A stretch of 64,000 nt of DNA from Armigeres subalbatus (lineage: Eukaryota; Arthropoda; Insecta; Diptera; Culicidae), in assembly GCF_024139115.2 (NCBI RefSeq), contig NW_026943328.1, forward strand, positions 53,000 through 116,999, in the 5' to 3' direction. The position numbers and the translations under genes are program-made. Below are positions 11,238 through 21,429 of this stretch, in pieces (the first letter of the stretch is position 1; the number at the start of each line of letters is the position of its first letter). The notes beneath the pieces are model-generated. The model ran no database searches, was not told where the DNA came from, and saw nothing but the letters and a program-made list of their open reading frames with translations.

Positions 11238-11775
11238 GATCATCCAAGGAATCCCTGGTGCTCTGCGTTACGAGAGATTAATCAAAATGTATTAATTATG
11301 GTACATGCCCTTTTAAAAGTGTAGAATAGAATAAGTCGACGGCAGAGATTCTCGGTCATCCAAGAAATCCTTGGGATAAAAATTTAAGATCTTCACGCGT
11401 AGTTAATGATCAATCAAACTGTTTTATTTATGGTACATGCCTTTTTGATTCCAGAAGTTAGGCCTTGAGATCTACACGCGTAACCATACCCTTTTGGATA
11501 TTTAGAATAGAATGTGTCAACGACAGAGGTTCTCAGTAACCCAAGAAATCTCAGGAGTTAGAATTTAAGATCGACACGCGTAATTAAACATTATTCATAC
11601 TGTGTTAAATATGCTACATGCCCTTTTGGATGTGTAGAATAGAATAAGTCAGCGGCAAAAGTTTCCGATCGTCCAAAAAATCCCTGGAGTTAAGCCTTAA
11701 GATCAACATGCGTAACTAAAGATCAGCCGAAAAGAAAAGAATGGGCTAACGTAAAAGATTTTGATCATCCATCCA
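11238..11775 (+). repeat. Decayed tandem repeat, about 4 units of roughly 100-180 bp
   Basis: The phrase GATCATCCAAGGAATCCCTG or a variant starts at about 11238, 11354, 11534, 11666 and (truncated) 11762. Between these, AAGATCNACACGCGTAA, ATGGTACATGCCCTTTT and GTAGAATAGAATAAGTC recur in the same order. Unit lengths differ through indels. This is an old, diverged satellite-like array. Confidence 0.75.
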
Positions 11776-11824
11776 ACACATAAAACATTAAAAACATTTA
11801 AAAATATTTATTAATACTTCATCG

Positions 11825-12150
11825 TAATCCACTTTGGGACATTTCGTCATTTAGTCAAATGACATTGCGTCGAAAGGATGTTGAGTCGAAGGGAAATTCG
11901 GTCGAATAGAAATGGTTTCCTAATTCTTTTCATGGATACTCTTTCTTTCATTCATTATTTATGCAATAATTAGCGCAGTATAAAATTCACTCCCAACCAT
12001 AATGTGTTAATTATTGGCCGAAAACGTTATTTCGACCAAATGGTAATATGACCTAATGTCTGTCCGACGTAATGTCTTTCCGACCATTGAAATGTCATTT
12101 GACGAAACATACTTACCGTTCTCCTATTATGTCAGCGATTCCACGGGAAA
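11825..12150 (+). mobile_element. GTCGAA-array element, copy A, left part
   Basis: CCACTTTGGGACATTTCGTC begins a run of GACATTTNGTCGAATG-like 16-bp motifs. These are followed by unique sequence and then inverted motifs (TTCGACCAAATG, TTTCCGACCATTG). The same order occurs at 27604-28105. Copy A is split by the long-TIR transposon, and its right part resumes at 16784. Confidence 0.75.
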
Positions 12151-12155
12151 AGAAT

Positions 12156-12650
12156 AGAGTTGAAAAAAAAAGTTGTCCAATTTTGCTCAAAATCGCTTGG
12201 TATGTTCTTCATCGAAAATAATTAGACCCGTATTTTTTTATTTTTTTATTAGGGTGACCATGTTCGATATAGGGTTACCAGAAAAATCGCTATTTCTCGA
12301 AATTTTTTATTTTTTAAAAATCACTTTTGAACCACTGGATCGATTTGCAATATTATTTAATGAATAATATGGATAAATAATAATTTATGGATAGAAAGCT
12401 TATTACTTCTAGTTCTTACTAAAAATTTTGGTTTGGTGTATTGGCGTACTCAAATTTGCTAAAATGGTCAAAATATTCGTTTTTAAGATTTTTAAATGTT
12501 GGACCACAGCGACTATATATTTTATATTTTTTATGAAAATTCAAATATTTTTACATAACATATCAAAAATTAGAAATGTTCATCGAGCCGTTTTTGTGTA
12601 ACATTTTTGAAAATTTCAAGTTTTCTGAACATACACACATGGAATGAGCA
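12156..12650 (+). repeat. Left terminal inverted repeat of the 4.6-kb transposon
   Basis: Pairs with 16340-16783 on the opposite strand. The match runs from the terminal AGAGTTG to about ACATACACACATGGAATGAG. Several short indels make this arm about 50 bp longer. Confidence 0.85.
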
Positions 12651-12871
12651 TAATTTTCCATCACTTCAAAATAACTGTGGAATCATTCTGTTGAAGTTAT
12701 CAACCTTATTCCTAATAAATTCATGATAACCATGTGTACTAATCTAGTTTTATTTGTGAAGTAATGTACCTATCAAAAGTAGGGGAGGCTTGTCCAATTC
12801 TGACCCCATTAAATGTAAGAACTATAAATCACCCTCACATTGTTTAAAAGCAGAGACCAACATTGCTAGGA

Positions 12872-13001
12872 TTTACTCAACCATGGTTTACGCTTTAACT
12901 GGAACCACAATGGTCCGTTAGCGTCCTAATTCAGTGCTCATAAGGGTTGCAGAGGCACTCATGCCGAATTTGAGTGGTAGCGTAAACCACGACTGAGTAA
13001 A
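12872..13001. mobile_element. Possible short MITE nested in the 4.6-kb transposon
   Basis: TTTACTCAACCATGGTTTACGC at the left is inverted as GCGTAAACCACGACTGAGTAAA at the right, with three mismatches over 22 bp. Length about 130 bp. No clear target duplication, so an independent MITE is likely but not proven. Confidence 0.55.
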
Positions 13002-15051
13002 CTTAACTATTTTGAATTATTCCACAAAAGGGTCATTTTGAGTGAACCGAACTGAAACTAGAATATATTTTTTAGCGTGTAGATTTTTTTATATTTAGTG
13101 AAGTTGAAAATCAATTTTGAAGTCCAAAAACACAATTTTTCCGACCAATGAAATCTACGCTGAAATTCTTTGTGTAATGAATGCTTTCCATTGGTATTAT
13201 TAAAAATTTGGCAACCAGCGCTGTCTGAGAGAATCTTGGCTCTGCTATATTGAGGAATGGTAGCTCAAATCTCAAAGCTTTAGACTACAAGCAATGGTTT
13301 TCTCTGATTACCTTCAATTAAAACTCAGCATTTAATTTGATTATTTTTATTTTTCATAATTCATCAAAAAAAATATTACATAGCAAAATTCTTACAATTT
13401 AAAACACTTTTCTTCATCTGAAAACGAAAACCGTTTCACGATAATGTAATTTTCATTTTGTGGCTTAAAGTAATGAAACGATTGTGTCCCAGAGATTTGT
13501 TTTACACGAGTATAACGGTTCTTTATTTTCTTTTCCATTGCATTGTAATCTTTTTCGGAGAAAAACTCGTAATACATTTTGGAATCTACTTTAGAAACAG
13601 CCCAAGAGTAAAGTTCGTACGCAGTTGTAATATGATGGCCTTGTAAACTTGCTTTTGAAGCGTTTCGCTTTAGAACACCTCCTAAAGCGTCACAAGGCCC
13701 TTTTCCATGGCAAGTGGCAAAAAAGTTCCACTCTGCTTTAAGACCGAAGTCTTTTTACATGTGGCACAAATTGAAAGCAGTCATCTTATTTTTGTATTGA
13801 CTGCCTGATCCATCAGAAAAAAATGGATATTTTTCAGGTAAGGTAGCTTTTTTTTAATGAAATTCACACAATTTGTTATAAACAGCCGAACGGCAACATG
13901 GTTATGTTTAGTAAATTCTGCGATTGATTGCTAATGAAGCTTGTAAACTTTAAATTTTGTGCTTCATCTTTATAATATATGGCAAAAGATGGATTGTGCA
14001 TTGAGCGTTTGCCCAATGAAAACCTTGTATAGCGTCCTGAATAACAAAAGAGTAATTTTCAGAGAAGTCAGCAATTATAATGCAATCAGTTGCTTCCAAA
14101 TTAATTTTAAGTTGTTTTAAGTAGTTTCATTGTTGCTCTGCAATGAAATTATGCGGAGATAATTCGCTTAATTTTTCTAAAAATGTTTCCACATACTCTT
14201 CTGCATCCATTCGCATTGAATTTAAATGACAACGATCTGTTTGCCTCCATTGTTTAAATTCTAAGGAATCGACATTTTCAAGAGAATTCATCAGGTCATT
14301 CTCTAGTGTCTGCGTACCCGGGCAATGATCACAGGTTTTCAACCAACATTTCTCTGTAGGATTTTCACAAAGTATTTTAAAAAACAAGTCTTGATACGTT
14401 TTTAAATGGTTATGAATAAGTTTCTTGTCCTTAAGGGTTTTAAACATTAATTTAACATTCTGATGATAAATGCATACGCAGACAGTATGCGTTCCACTTG
14501 AACCAGCTAGAATACAATTTTTTGGGCGGCTGCTGGAAAACATTGAAAATCCAATTTTAAAAGTAAAATATTGCTCTTTGAAAATTGAATAAATTTCACG
14601 AAGGTTACATAACGAAATCTCTTTTCCCAGGACATGCTCTGCTTACCTCGTCACTATTATAAAAGTCCCTAACTACAGTTAGAGTATCATCGCTCAAAGA
14701 CAACATATTTACTCTGGTCTCCGGTCTGCTCATAAAACCTTTTTTAATCTGTAATTTCTTTTGCATCGTTGAGCAGTTCGTTGCGAAACACCGAATTCTT
14801 GCATCATTTTGTATGCAGTCCAGGATTTGGGAAGGAAGTTAGAATCCTATATCGATCGTTTCTGTCAGATATTTCATCAAATTTTGCCTTCATTTGTTGA
14901 AGAATTTCCTGACCGTCTCCGGGTTTCTGGGCACCAGCGCTACCAATTGATTCAGCACTCGTTGATTCCAAAGAAAACAAAGATTCTGAAAACAAGATGG
15001 AAAAATAACTATTAGTTAGGAGCATGTTTCTTCATATAATGTAATACATAT

Positions 15052-15121
15052 TGTATTCGATTATTCTATTTTGTTGCATGATAGGCAACTGCTTTACAAA
15101 TTGAGCTACTAAGTCGGATTA
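15052..15121 (-). repeat. tRNA-like sequence (tRNA pseudogene or SINE head)
   Basis: On the minus strand TAGCTCAATTTGTAAAGCA matches a D-arm with A-box. It is followed by a perfect 5-bp anticodon-type stem GTTGC/GCAAC around the 7-base loop CTATCAT. The T-arm region (AATCGAATAC) is degraded and the acceptor stem does not pair well. It cannot be a working tRNA; it is probably the head of a SINE or a tRNA relic. Confidence 0.5.
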
Positions 15122-15600
15122 GGTAAGATTATACGGAACTGATGTTTTTTCAATTTCCTGAATAATCGAGTACAACTAGTATAACGTAGCAAATCATGAT
15201 GTCTGAATGAACAAAAAGAAGAGATTATTCTACTTGCCAACACTAGGAACAGCGTCAATTTCCGATGATCCAGCGGCATTGGGATCGATTATTTCGAAAC
15301 CACCATTATTGATGTTTGCTGGTGCGGCGAAATTGTTCACTCTAGGCGGGCCACGGCGAAATTATTGGTGCCTGATGGTCCGGCAACGGCGAGATCATCA
15401 AGTTTCGATGGTTCAGAAACGGTGAGTTCTTGATTTTCACATTCTATATTAACTGCACTTGGAGCTGCTGGCTCGTTTCCTTTCTTGATAATGCGATAAA
15501 GTCGGCATTAGCAGGTATTACAAATGTAGGAACAGCTTTTATCCAATTTTATTCTCCTTTCCGCTGCATAATCATACAGTTTAGGAGTAAGTTTCCTGTA

Positions 15601-15852
15601 CACCCAACCAGCGGTTGTTAGATTTTCTAACAATTATGTATAAGAATCTACCAAAACCTGTATAAGAACTGGGCATATGCTAAATTGTTAGATTCTTATA
15701 CAAAAAATGTATGAAAAGCTTACAAAATTGTTAGATTCTTATACAATATTTGTATAAAAATCTAGCAATTTCGCATATGCCCAGTTCTTATACAGGTTTT
15801 GGTAGATTCTTATACAGAATTGTTGGAAAATCTAACAATGGCCGGTTGGGTG
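15601..15852. mobile_element. MITE (252 bp) inserted in the transposase-like coding sequence
   Basis: CACCCAACC and GGTTGGGTG form the ends, flanked by TA on both sides. The arms extend inwards for about 100 bp, including TCTACCAAAACCTGTATAAG and GAACTGGGCATATGC, so the element is nearly a hairpin. GTTAGATTCTTATACA is repeated internally. Removing the element and one TA would rejoin the reading frame at the codons for NCY/RKL, which shows it entered an existing coding sequence. Confidence 0.85.
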
Positions 15853-16339
15853 TAACAATTACTCCAAACATGGCAATTTGAGCATTCGTGCTTCATTGTA
15901 TTAAACGTTTCTTCAGTAAGGCAACTGGACAATTTCACTGATTTTCTTGACTGACATATACTTTATCTTATAGACCACTATAAATAGTCCCTTTGGGTAT
16001 CATTTAGGTAGAGTGAACAAGGAAAAGGAGACAGATGAATCATAATCAAAAAAGAAAATACAATGAATTACCTGCATCAAAAATATTGAAAACATATAAA
16101 CAAAGCAGGTAACCTATTGTATGGATTGCTGAAAACCAACCCTTCTGAAAAACGACATATTGCTCTGACGATTTTGGACAATGAAGTCATCAATAACAAC
16201 ACCAGACTATTCTGATTGAATTATTTTCAACTATTGCGATTCGTAAATTCTTCTAATAAACGAGACCAAACAAACACTCTTGAATAACATTTTCATACTT
16301 TTGATTTAATTTGAGCTATTTGAAATAGTGGAGAATAAC

Positions 16340-16783
16340 GTTCATTTAATGTGTGTATGGGCAGAAAACTTTCAAAAAAAAAGGAACTCAAAAACGGCTC
16401 GATGAACATTTCTAATTTTTTGATATGTTATGTAAAAATATTTGAATTTTCATAAAAAAATATAAAAATATATAGTCGTTGTGGTCCAACATTTAAAAAA
16501 TCTTAAAAAACGAATATTTTGACCATGTTAGCAAATTTGAGTACACCAATACACCAAACCAAAATTTTTAGTAAGAACTAGAAGTAATAAGCTTTCTATC
16601 CATAAAAAAATATTGCAAATCGATCCAGTGGTTCAAAAGTTATGAAGGTAAGTTTTTCTGGTAACCCTATATCAAACATGGTCACCCTAATAAAAAACTA
16701 AAAAAATACGGGTCTAATTATTTTCGATGAAGAACATACCAAGCGATTTTGAGCAAAATTGGTCAACTTTTTTTTTCAACTCT
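16340..16783 (-). repeat. Right terminal inverted repeat of the 4.6-kb transposon
   Basis: Inverse copy of 12156-12650, ending ...CAACTCT. Beyond it the interrupted host repeat resumes with TTTTATGAACCCATCAT. Confidence 0.85.
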
Positions 16784-16932
16784 TTTTATGAACCCATCAT
16801 TATTCTTTCATTATCCAGAGGAATAATTATTTAACTTTCGGAAACACCGTAATAAAAAGTTTAGTTTTCAAATATTATTGAATTTTCTTCCTTTCAAATA
16901 TCCATTCGAGAGAACGTCATTCGATTGAATAT
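16784..16932 (+). mobile_element. GTCGAA-array element, copy A, right part
   Basis: TTTTATGAACCCATCATT, then a stretch ending CATTCGAGAGAACGTCATTC, matches the right half of the copy at 27.9-28.05 kb. The two halves of copy A are separated by the 4.6-kb insertion. Confidence 0.75.
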
Positions 16933-17369
16933 AGTAAAAATCGCAATGCTTCGAAGATTTATGCAAGTTTTATAGACGTTTTATTACGGCATGTAGAAAT
17001 GCTTAAAGTTTGCGTTCTAGAAGAAAACATTGTTTTCCAGATTAATCGCGATACTCGAAATATTTACTTCGTTTGTCAACAGAAAAATACTTGATATATG
17101 AATAGAAAACTTATTTTCAGAAAATACTGCAAGAAGATGATGGAAAAGTTTTGAAAAACCAGAATACTACACACATCGGTAAAGATTCTTTTCTCATTTA
17201 CTGTAGTCCAACAATCCGCCACTGTTCATTGTTCACAAATTTTCAATAATAAATAATGAACTCGAATTCCTCATGAAGCTTTTTGTGAAAAATTGTTATT
17301 ATCTAATTTCCAAACAGTGTGTCTATAAAATGACTATACATACACACTTACACACGAATATACACACAT
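16933..17369. other. Unassigned AT-rich region
   Basis: No gene or repeat recognised. A short ACACAC-type stretch precedes the next MITE. Confidence 0.5.
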
Positions 17370-17371
17370 TA

Positions 17372-18069
17372 GGGTGGCTCAAAAACCACTTTTTCAAATT
17401 TTTTGATGGGCCGCCCTCTTATTCGGTTCTATTTGATGCCCTGATGCTCTGGACAAAATTTCAGCCAAATCGGTCAACGTTTGGGCGGTGCTAAACTCGT
17501 TGGAAGTTTATATGGAAAAATGTATGCAGAAACATTCAAAAACAGTGATTTGCAGTTGGACGGCACAATTTACGATCAAGAACAATGATACTCATTCAGT
17601 TCTTGTAGAATTAAATACAGAATGTTATGCTGAAAACCGCGAGAAGATTAGAGTTTATTAGGCAAAGATATTAGCATTTCACTGGAGTGTTGTTGGGGTG
17701 AATTTATTTCTTTTCAAAGGTAAAAGAAACCAAAATTTTTCAAACCCCACTTCAGAGAAATGCTAATAACTAAGCCGGGCAAACTCTAATCTTCTCGCGG
17801 TTTTCTGCATAACATTCAGTATTAAATTCTTCAAGATCTGAATGAGTATCATAGTTCTTCTTCGTAAGTAGTTCCGTCCAACTGCAAATCACTGCTTTTG
17901 GATGTTTCTGCATACATTTTTCCATATAAACTTCCAATGAGTTTAGCACCGCCCAGAGATGATGGCTGAAATTTTGTCCAGAGCATCAGGGCATCAAATA
18001 GAACCGAATAAGAGGGCGGCCCATCAAAAAAATTGAAAAAAGTTTTTCCCATACTAATTTGAGCCACCC
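17372..18069. mobile_element. Large hairpin MITE (698 bp), TIR GGGTGGCTCAAA
   Basis: The ends GGGTGGCTCAAA and TTTGAGCCACCC are flanked by TA. The arms run for over 300 bp each: GGGCCGCCCTCTTATTCGG, GATGCCCTGATGCTCTGGAC and CGCGAGAAGATTAGAGTTT on the left all recur inverted on the right. Two matching 70-80-codon frames on opposite strands are simply the two arms. No transposase is present. The TA duplication fits a Tc1/mariner-mobilised element. Confidence 0.88.
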
Positions 18070-18071
18070 TA

Positions 18072-18540
18072 ACACACATACAGAAATTAGCTCAATTCAA
18101 AGTGTTGCAATATATTATAGGTTAATTTTTATTGTGATCCTATAGCATTTACATAAGAATAGTGTACAAGTAGAGCAAAAAGTGGGACATTTGGAATCTA
18201 TATAACTCACTTGTAATTTCGTGTAAACACAAGCTTCAGCCGCGAGATAAGAGTAGACATACAACAGTTTTAGTGTACTAAAAAGTTGTGTGCGCCATTT
18301 TGCACCGGAACAAGTTACGCGATTCTAAAACACCCCTAGGAAAAATACATTTTCCCAAATAACTTTTCAATTTTAAGAGATAGAGCTTCGCAATGTTCTA
18401 CAAAAACGTGTATTTTTGTTAGCCAAACAACTTTGTAGAAGGTGGTAAAAATGCCTGAAACATAGAAAAAAAGTTATGCTCAAAAAACTTATTTCAGGGA
18501 CCTTCCACAGAAAATGTCATATATTTCGCAATATATAAGC
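18072..18540. other. Unassigned region
   Basis: AT-rich, no recognised gene or repeat. Confidence 0.45.
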
Positions 18541-18907
18541 CATCCCAAGTAACATTTTGAATTCTATTTGGATTTATTCATGTTTTATTGCAGTTTTATC
18601 AAGGCTTCGCATAAACTCTAGAGTTTTATCATAGTTTTCGTCTAGTCCAAGTTACCTCAACACTAAATTACCTTATAATAGTTTTATGATATGCTCCAGG
18701 TCCATCTTAAGCTGTTTATTTTGATAACTTATCCAGCAAGAGCACTTTATCCCAAGTAAAATCAAATAGTTTTGAGAAAGTTTTATGGTACTCTTCATTA
18801 AGAAAGAACGATCTTGAGAATGCCATTATAAAACTCCCTTAAACTAAGTGGTTTTGGTTGGGAGAAAGCGCTCTTGTTGTAGAATACATTAAAACAAACA
18901 AAACATA

Positions 18908-19119
18908 AAGCCTGTCCACGTTAAATTTCGGACACTGAGACAATGTCCAACTGAATTGTACCCATTTTAACTCTTTGTACAAGAAGGAAAACCCGCTGAA
19001 AGAATAACATAAAGCGGAGGGATTCAACTGTGGTGTAAATTGATCTCCTCAGTGGTTTGTGAAAATTTTAAAAAATCGCGTGGGATGATGGGTGTCCGAA
19101 ATTTAACGTGGACAGGCTT
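18908..19119. mobile_element. MITE (212 bp), TIR AAGCCTGTCCACGTTAAATT
   Basis: AAGCCTGTCCACGTTAAATT followed by TCGGACAC is repeated inversely at the right end. Both ends are flanked by TA. No coding capacity. It is nested in the 18.5-21.2 kb candidate element. Confidence 0.85.
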
Positions 19120-19687
19120 TAATGTCAAATTGGACGCAAATAAATGTATAAATTGAAAACTAGTGGATCAAAGGCAACAATAATGTAAATTTATCCCATA
19201 TATGGAAACTCCATTTGCGCAAGCATCTGTTTTTTTCTATCGGAGTTTTCTCTCTATCGGATCATCAGCTGCAGTTTTCTTTCTATCGGATCAAATTTAT
19301 TACCAGCTGTCTTGATGTTCCAATACCAGGCAGAGTTCATATCCTCCCATTAATCATATGAGCGATCAATTTTCCTCAAAATACATTTTCTCAATTTTTG
19401 GGCATTCATAACCATAACCAACTGGGTACAACACACAGGCAAATTTCTCCAGTTTTCAACGGACGGTTGAGCTACGCAACAAATACTGGCAAGTTTAGTA
19501 TTTGTTAGATAGATTTTTGAAATCTTTAACATATTGTTGCAAAATCGCGACCAAAAATTATTATCGAATTATCAAATCTACTCGTTTTTCGAAGCAATGT
19601 TATTTTTAATAAAGAGTATTAACTATTTACTTTTTGACTAAAAATAACCCTATAGATGTTTAACTAAAGGTAAACAAATTAGTTATA

Positions 19688-19905
19688 GGGGAAGTGCACC
19701 GGTTTTGGCCAACTTAGTGCCTAATTTGGCCAACCCTGGAAAATACATATTTTCCCAAAATAATCGATCAGTTGAAAGCAGCGTTGAATCGTGAGGGATA
19801 TATCTTTTGTTGGAACTAATAAAACCCTCGCGAATTGCTTTATTTTTGGAGTTATTCGCAAAATTGTCCAAATTAGGAACATGGCCAAAACTGGTACAGT
19901 TCCCC
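19688..19905. mobile_element. MITE (218 bp), TIR GGGGAAGTGCACCGGTTTTG
   Basis: Left GGGGAAGTGCACCGGTTTTG and inverted right GGGGAACTGTACCAGTTTTG match over more than 40 bp, including CCTAATTTGG, and are flanked by TA. No coding capacity. Confidence 0.82.
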
Positions 19906-21429
19906 TATGCATTTCTTTTCCAGTTGCATTGCATGTTATTATATGACAATATTCACAAAATGGATGATATCGGCTTAATCTGCGTCATTTTTTTATTGCA
20001 ATCATGCGTGCCCACTACTGAAAAACATCACAAACATGGAAAACAAAACATTTTGCGGTCCAATTTTTTGTTTTCTATTGTTATTGATGTAGATAGATAT
20101 TATGAACCCGAGGAGAAGCAACCCTATTGAGTTTTAAAATAATTCATCATTTTGTGCAAGTATTCAGTTTAGTAGATATTTAACGGCGAACTCTTTCCAA
20201 ATTTGTTTTCAATGGATATGTTAACAACATGTTATAATGAAAGCACCAAACTTATAAAGCTCTTCATTAAAACTTCTTAGTTTTGACCAGTACTGGTTAG
20301 TTTTATTCAGGACAAACTAAGCTTCGTCAAGATTGCGATAAATCTAGTTCAATTTATCATGCTCTTGCATAAAGCTAACAGGTTTTGTATGAGATAAAGT
20401 GGGTTTAATCCAATCCTATGATGGTTTTCGATAAAACTATTGAAATCATGGCTGATTATCGTCTGCGTCAAATTTTTTGATGGAAGCCATTTCTATATGA
20501 ACGCTGAAAACTTTTTGATTTCATTTTAAATGCATGAGTCCTTTCATAGATTGGGGCCTAAAACAAATATTGTTACGTCTGCGAAATAAAATGTAGAGCA
20601 AAAATTATTTTTTTGGGTGTGTACATTTTTTTGAATAGAAATAGTTTTTCAAAATAATACTATCTTGCAATATAAATAAGGCGCATTCATTATTTGTTAC
20701 ATTTATTCAGAAAAGCTTCGACAAAGTGGTTGTGGCATGTGGAATTACACGATCACAATGCAATTAAGTTTCAATTTTTCAACGCATCCATCATCATTTT
20801 CATAATTATGAGATACTGTTCGATTTGGTTCAGTCAAAGTTCAATATAAACAAGTATAAACATCAGCGGATCTAGATAACGAAAATACATGCTGTCAAAT
20901 TCCTTTGTAATCCTAATAGGGTTTTATGCTGATCTTTCATGGCATCATAAGATCACTTTGATAAAACTAACAAGTTTTGAGCGAACCTTGGAAAATGGTC
21001 TTGAACACCTTCTCAAGAGTGGGCCTTTTTCGTCTTATAGTGGTTTTATGGCTGTCTTGGAGCAAGCTTGTAGAAGAATTGGTTTTAAATGTGGTTTAAA
21101 GGCACAAGTCTAGAAGTGTGCTTCAAGTGCATCTTAAAATTAATTTTGTTACTTGGGATAGGTATGGGGTCTCTTTGGAAAAGTGGCTTAAAATACCATC
21201 CGCTACAACTTTCCTGAAGACAGTAGGCTCATATCTGGTTTCGATGGTTAAGCAAAAGTTTTATCTCACTTTTTACAGATTTTCTCAAAAAAAGGCCCTT
21301 TTAATATCTAACGTCTTCTCCAAACAATTATTATTATTTATTCAGACTAAAGCCGAAGTGGCCTGTGCGGTATATAAGAGTCTTCTCCATTCGGCTCGGT
21401 CCATGGCTACACGTCGCCAACGATGCTGG

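Larger units (their letters stand above)
13389..15890 (-). pseudogene. Broken DDE-type transposase-like gene of an uncharacterised animal family
   Basis: Read on the minus strand, the fragments from N to C terminus are: a Cys-rich start with CSNCHVWSNCY and YRKLTPKLYDYAAERR (about 15860-15500); a coiled, Glu/Lys-rich segment (15025-14804); GFMSRPETRVN and FYNSDEVSRACPGKRDFV (about 14720-14620); SGTHTVCVCIYHQNVKLM, a CDHCPG site and FKQWRQTDRC (14543-14127); IIADFSENYSFVIQDAIQGF (about 14080-14020); FFSDGSGSQYKNK, then AEWNFFATCHGKGPCDALGG (about 13830-13680); and a terminal part ending at 13392. I recall this order from uncharacterised arthropod and cnidarian proteins. The aspartates in ADFSENY and SDGSGSQYKN could be RNase H-fold catalytic residues (inference). 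Stops and frame changes separate the blocks; some may be introns, others are lesions. A MITE interrupts the first block. Confidence 0.75.
12156..16783 (-). mobile_element. 4.6-kb DNA transposon with about 450-bp terminal inverted repeats
   Basis: The left 500 bp (from AGAGTTGAAAAAAAAAGTTG) is repeated in inverse orientation at the right end (16340-16783) with substitutions and indels. Shared phrases include GCTCAAAATCGCTTGGTATG, ACCACTGGATCGATTTGCAA, TTGGACCACAGCGACTATAT written inversely, and AACATTTCTAATTTTTTGAT. The insertion splits a repeat whose uninterrupted copy lies at 27.6-28.1 kb, which supports the limits independently. A broken DDE-type gene fills the middle on the minus strand. 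Three younger elements are nested inside. No clean target duplication is visible. Confidence 0.85.
18541..21160. mobile_element. Candidate 2.6-kb non-autonomous element, TIR ATCCCAAGTAACA
   Basis: CATCCCAAGTAACATTTTG at the left faces an inverted TATCCCAAGTAACAAAATT at the right. The terminal phrase recurs internally near 18749 (ATCCCAAGTAAAATC). Both flanks are rich in GTTTTATNG phrases (AGTTTTATCA, GGTTTTATGG), a possible subterminal repeat. No coding region is seen. Two TA-flanked MITEs lie inside. Ends are short and no target duplication is obvious, so limits are tentative. Confidence 0.5.

Noticed and set aside
15052..15121. Functional tRNA gene
   Set aside because: The acceptor stem does not pair and the T-arm is degraded; only the D-arm and anticodon-type stem survive.
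17273..18079. Two very similar 70-80-codon proteins on opposite strands
   Set aside because: They are the two arms of one palindromic MITE read on opposite strands.
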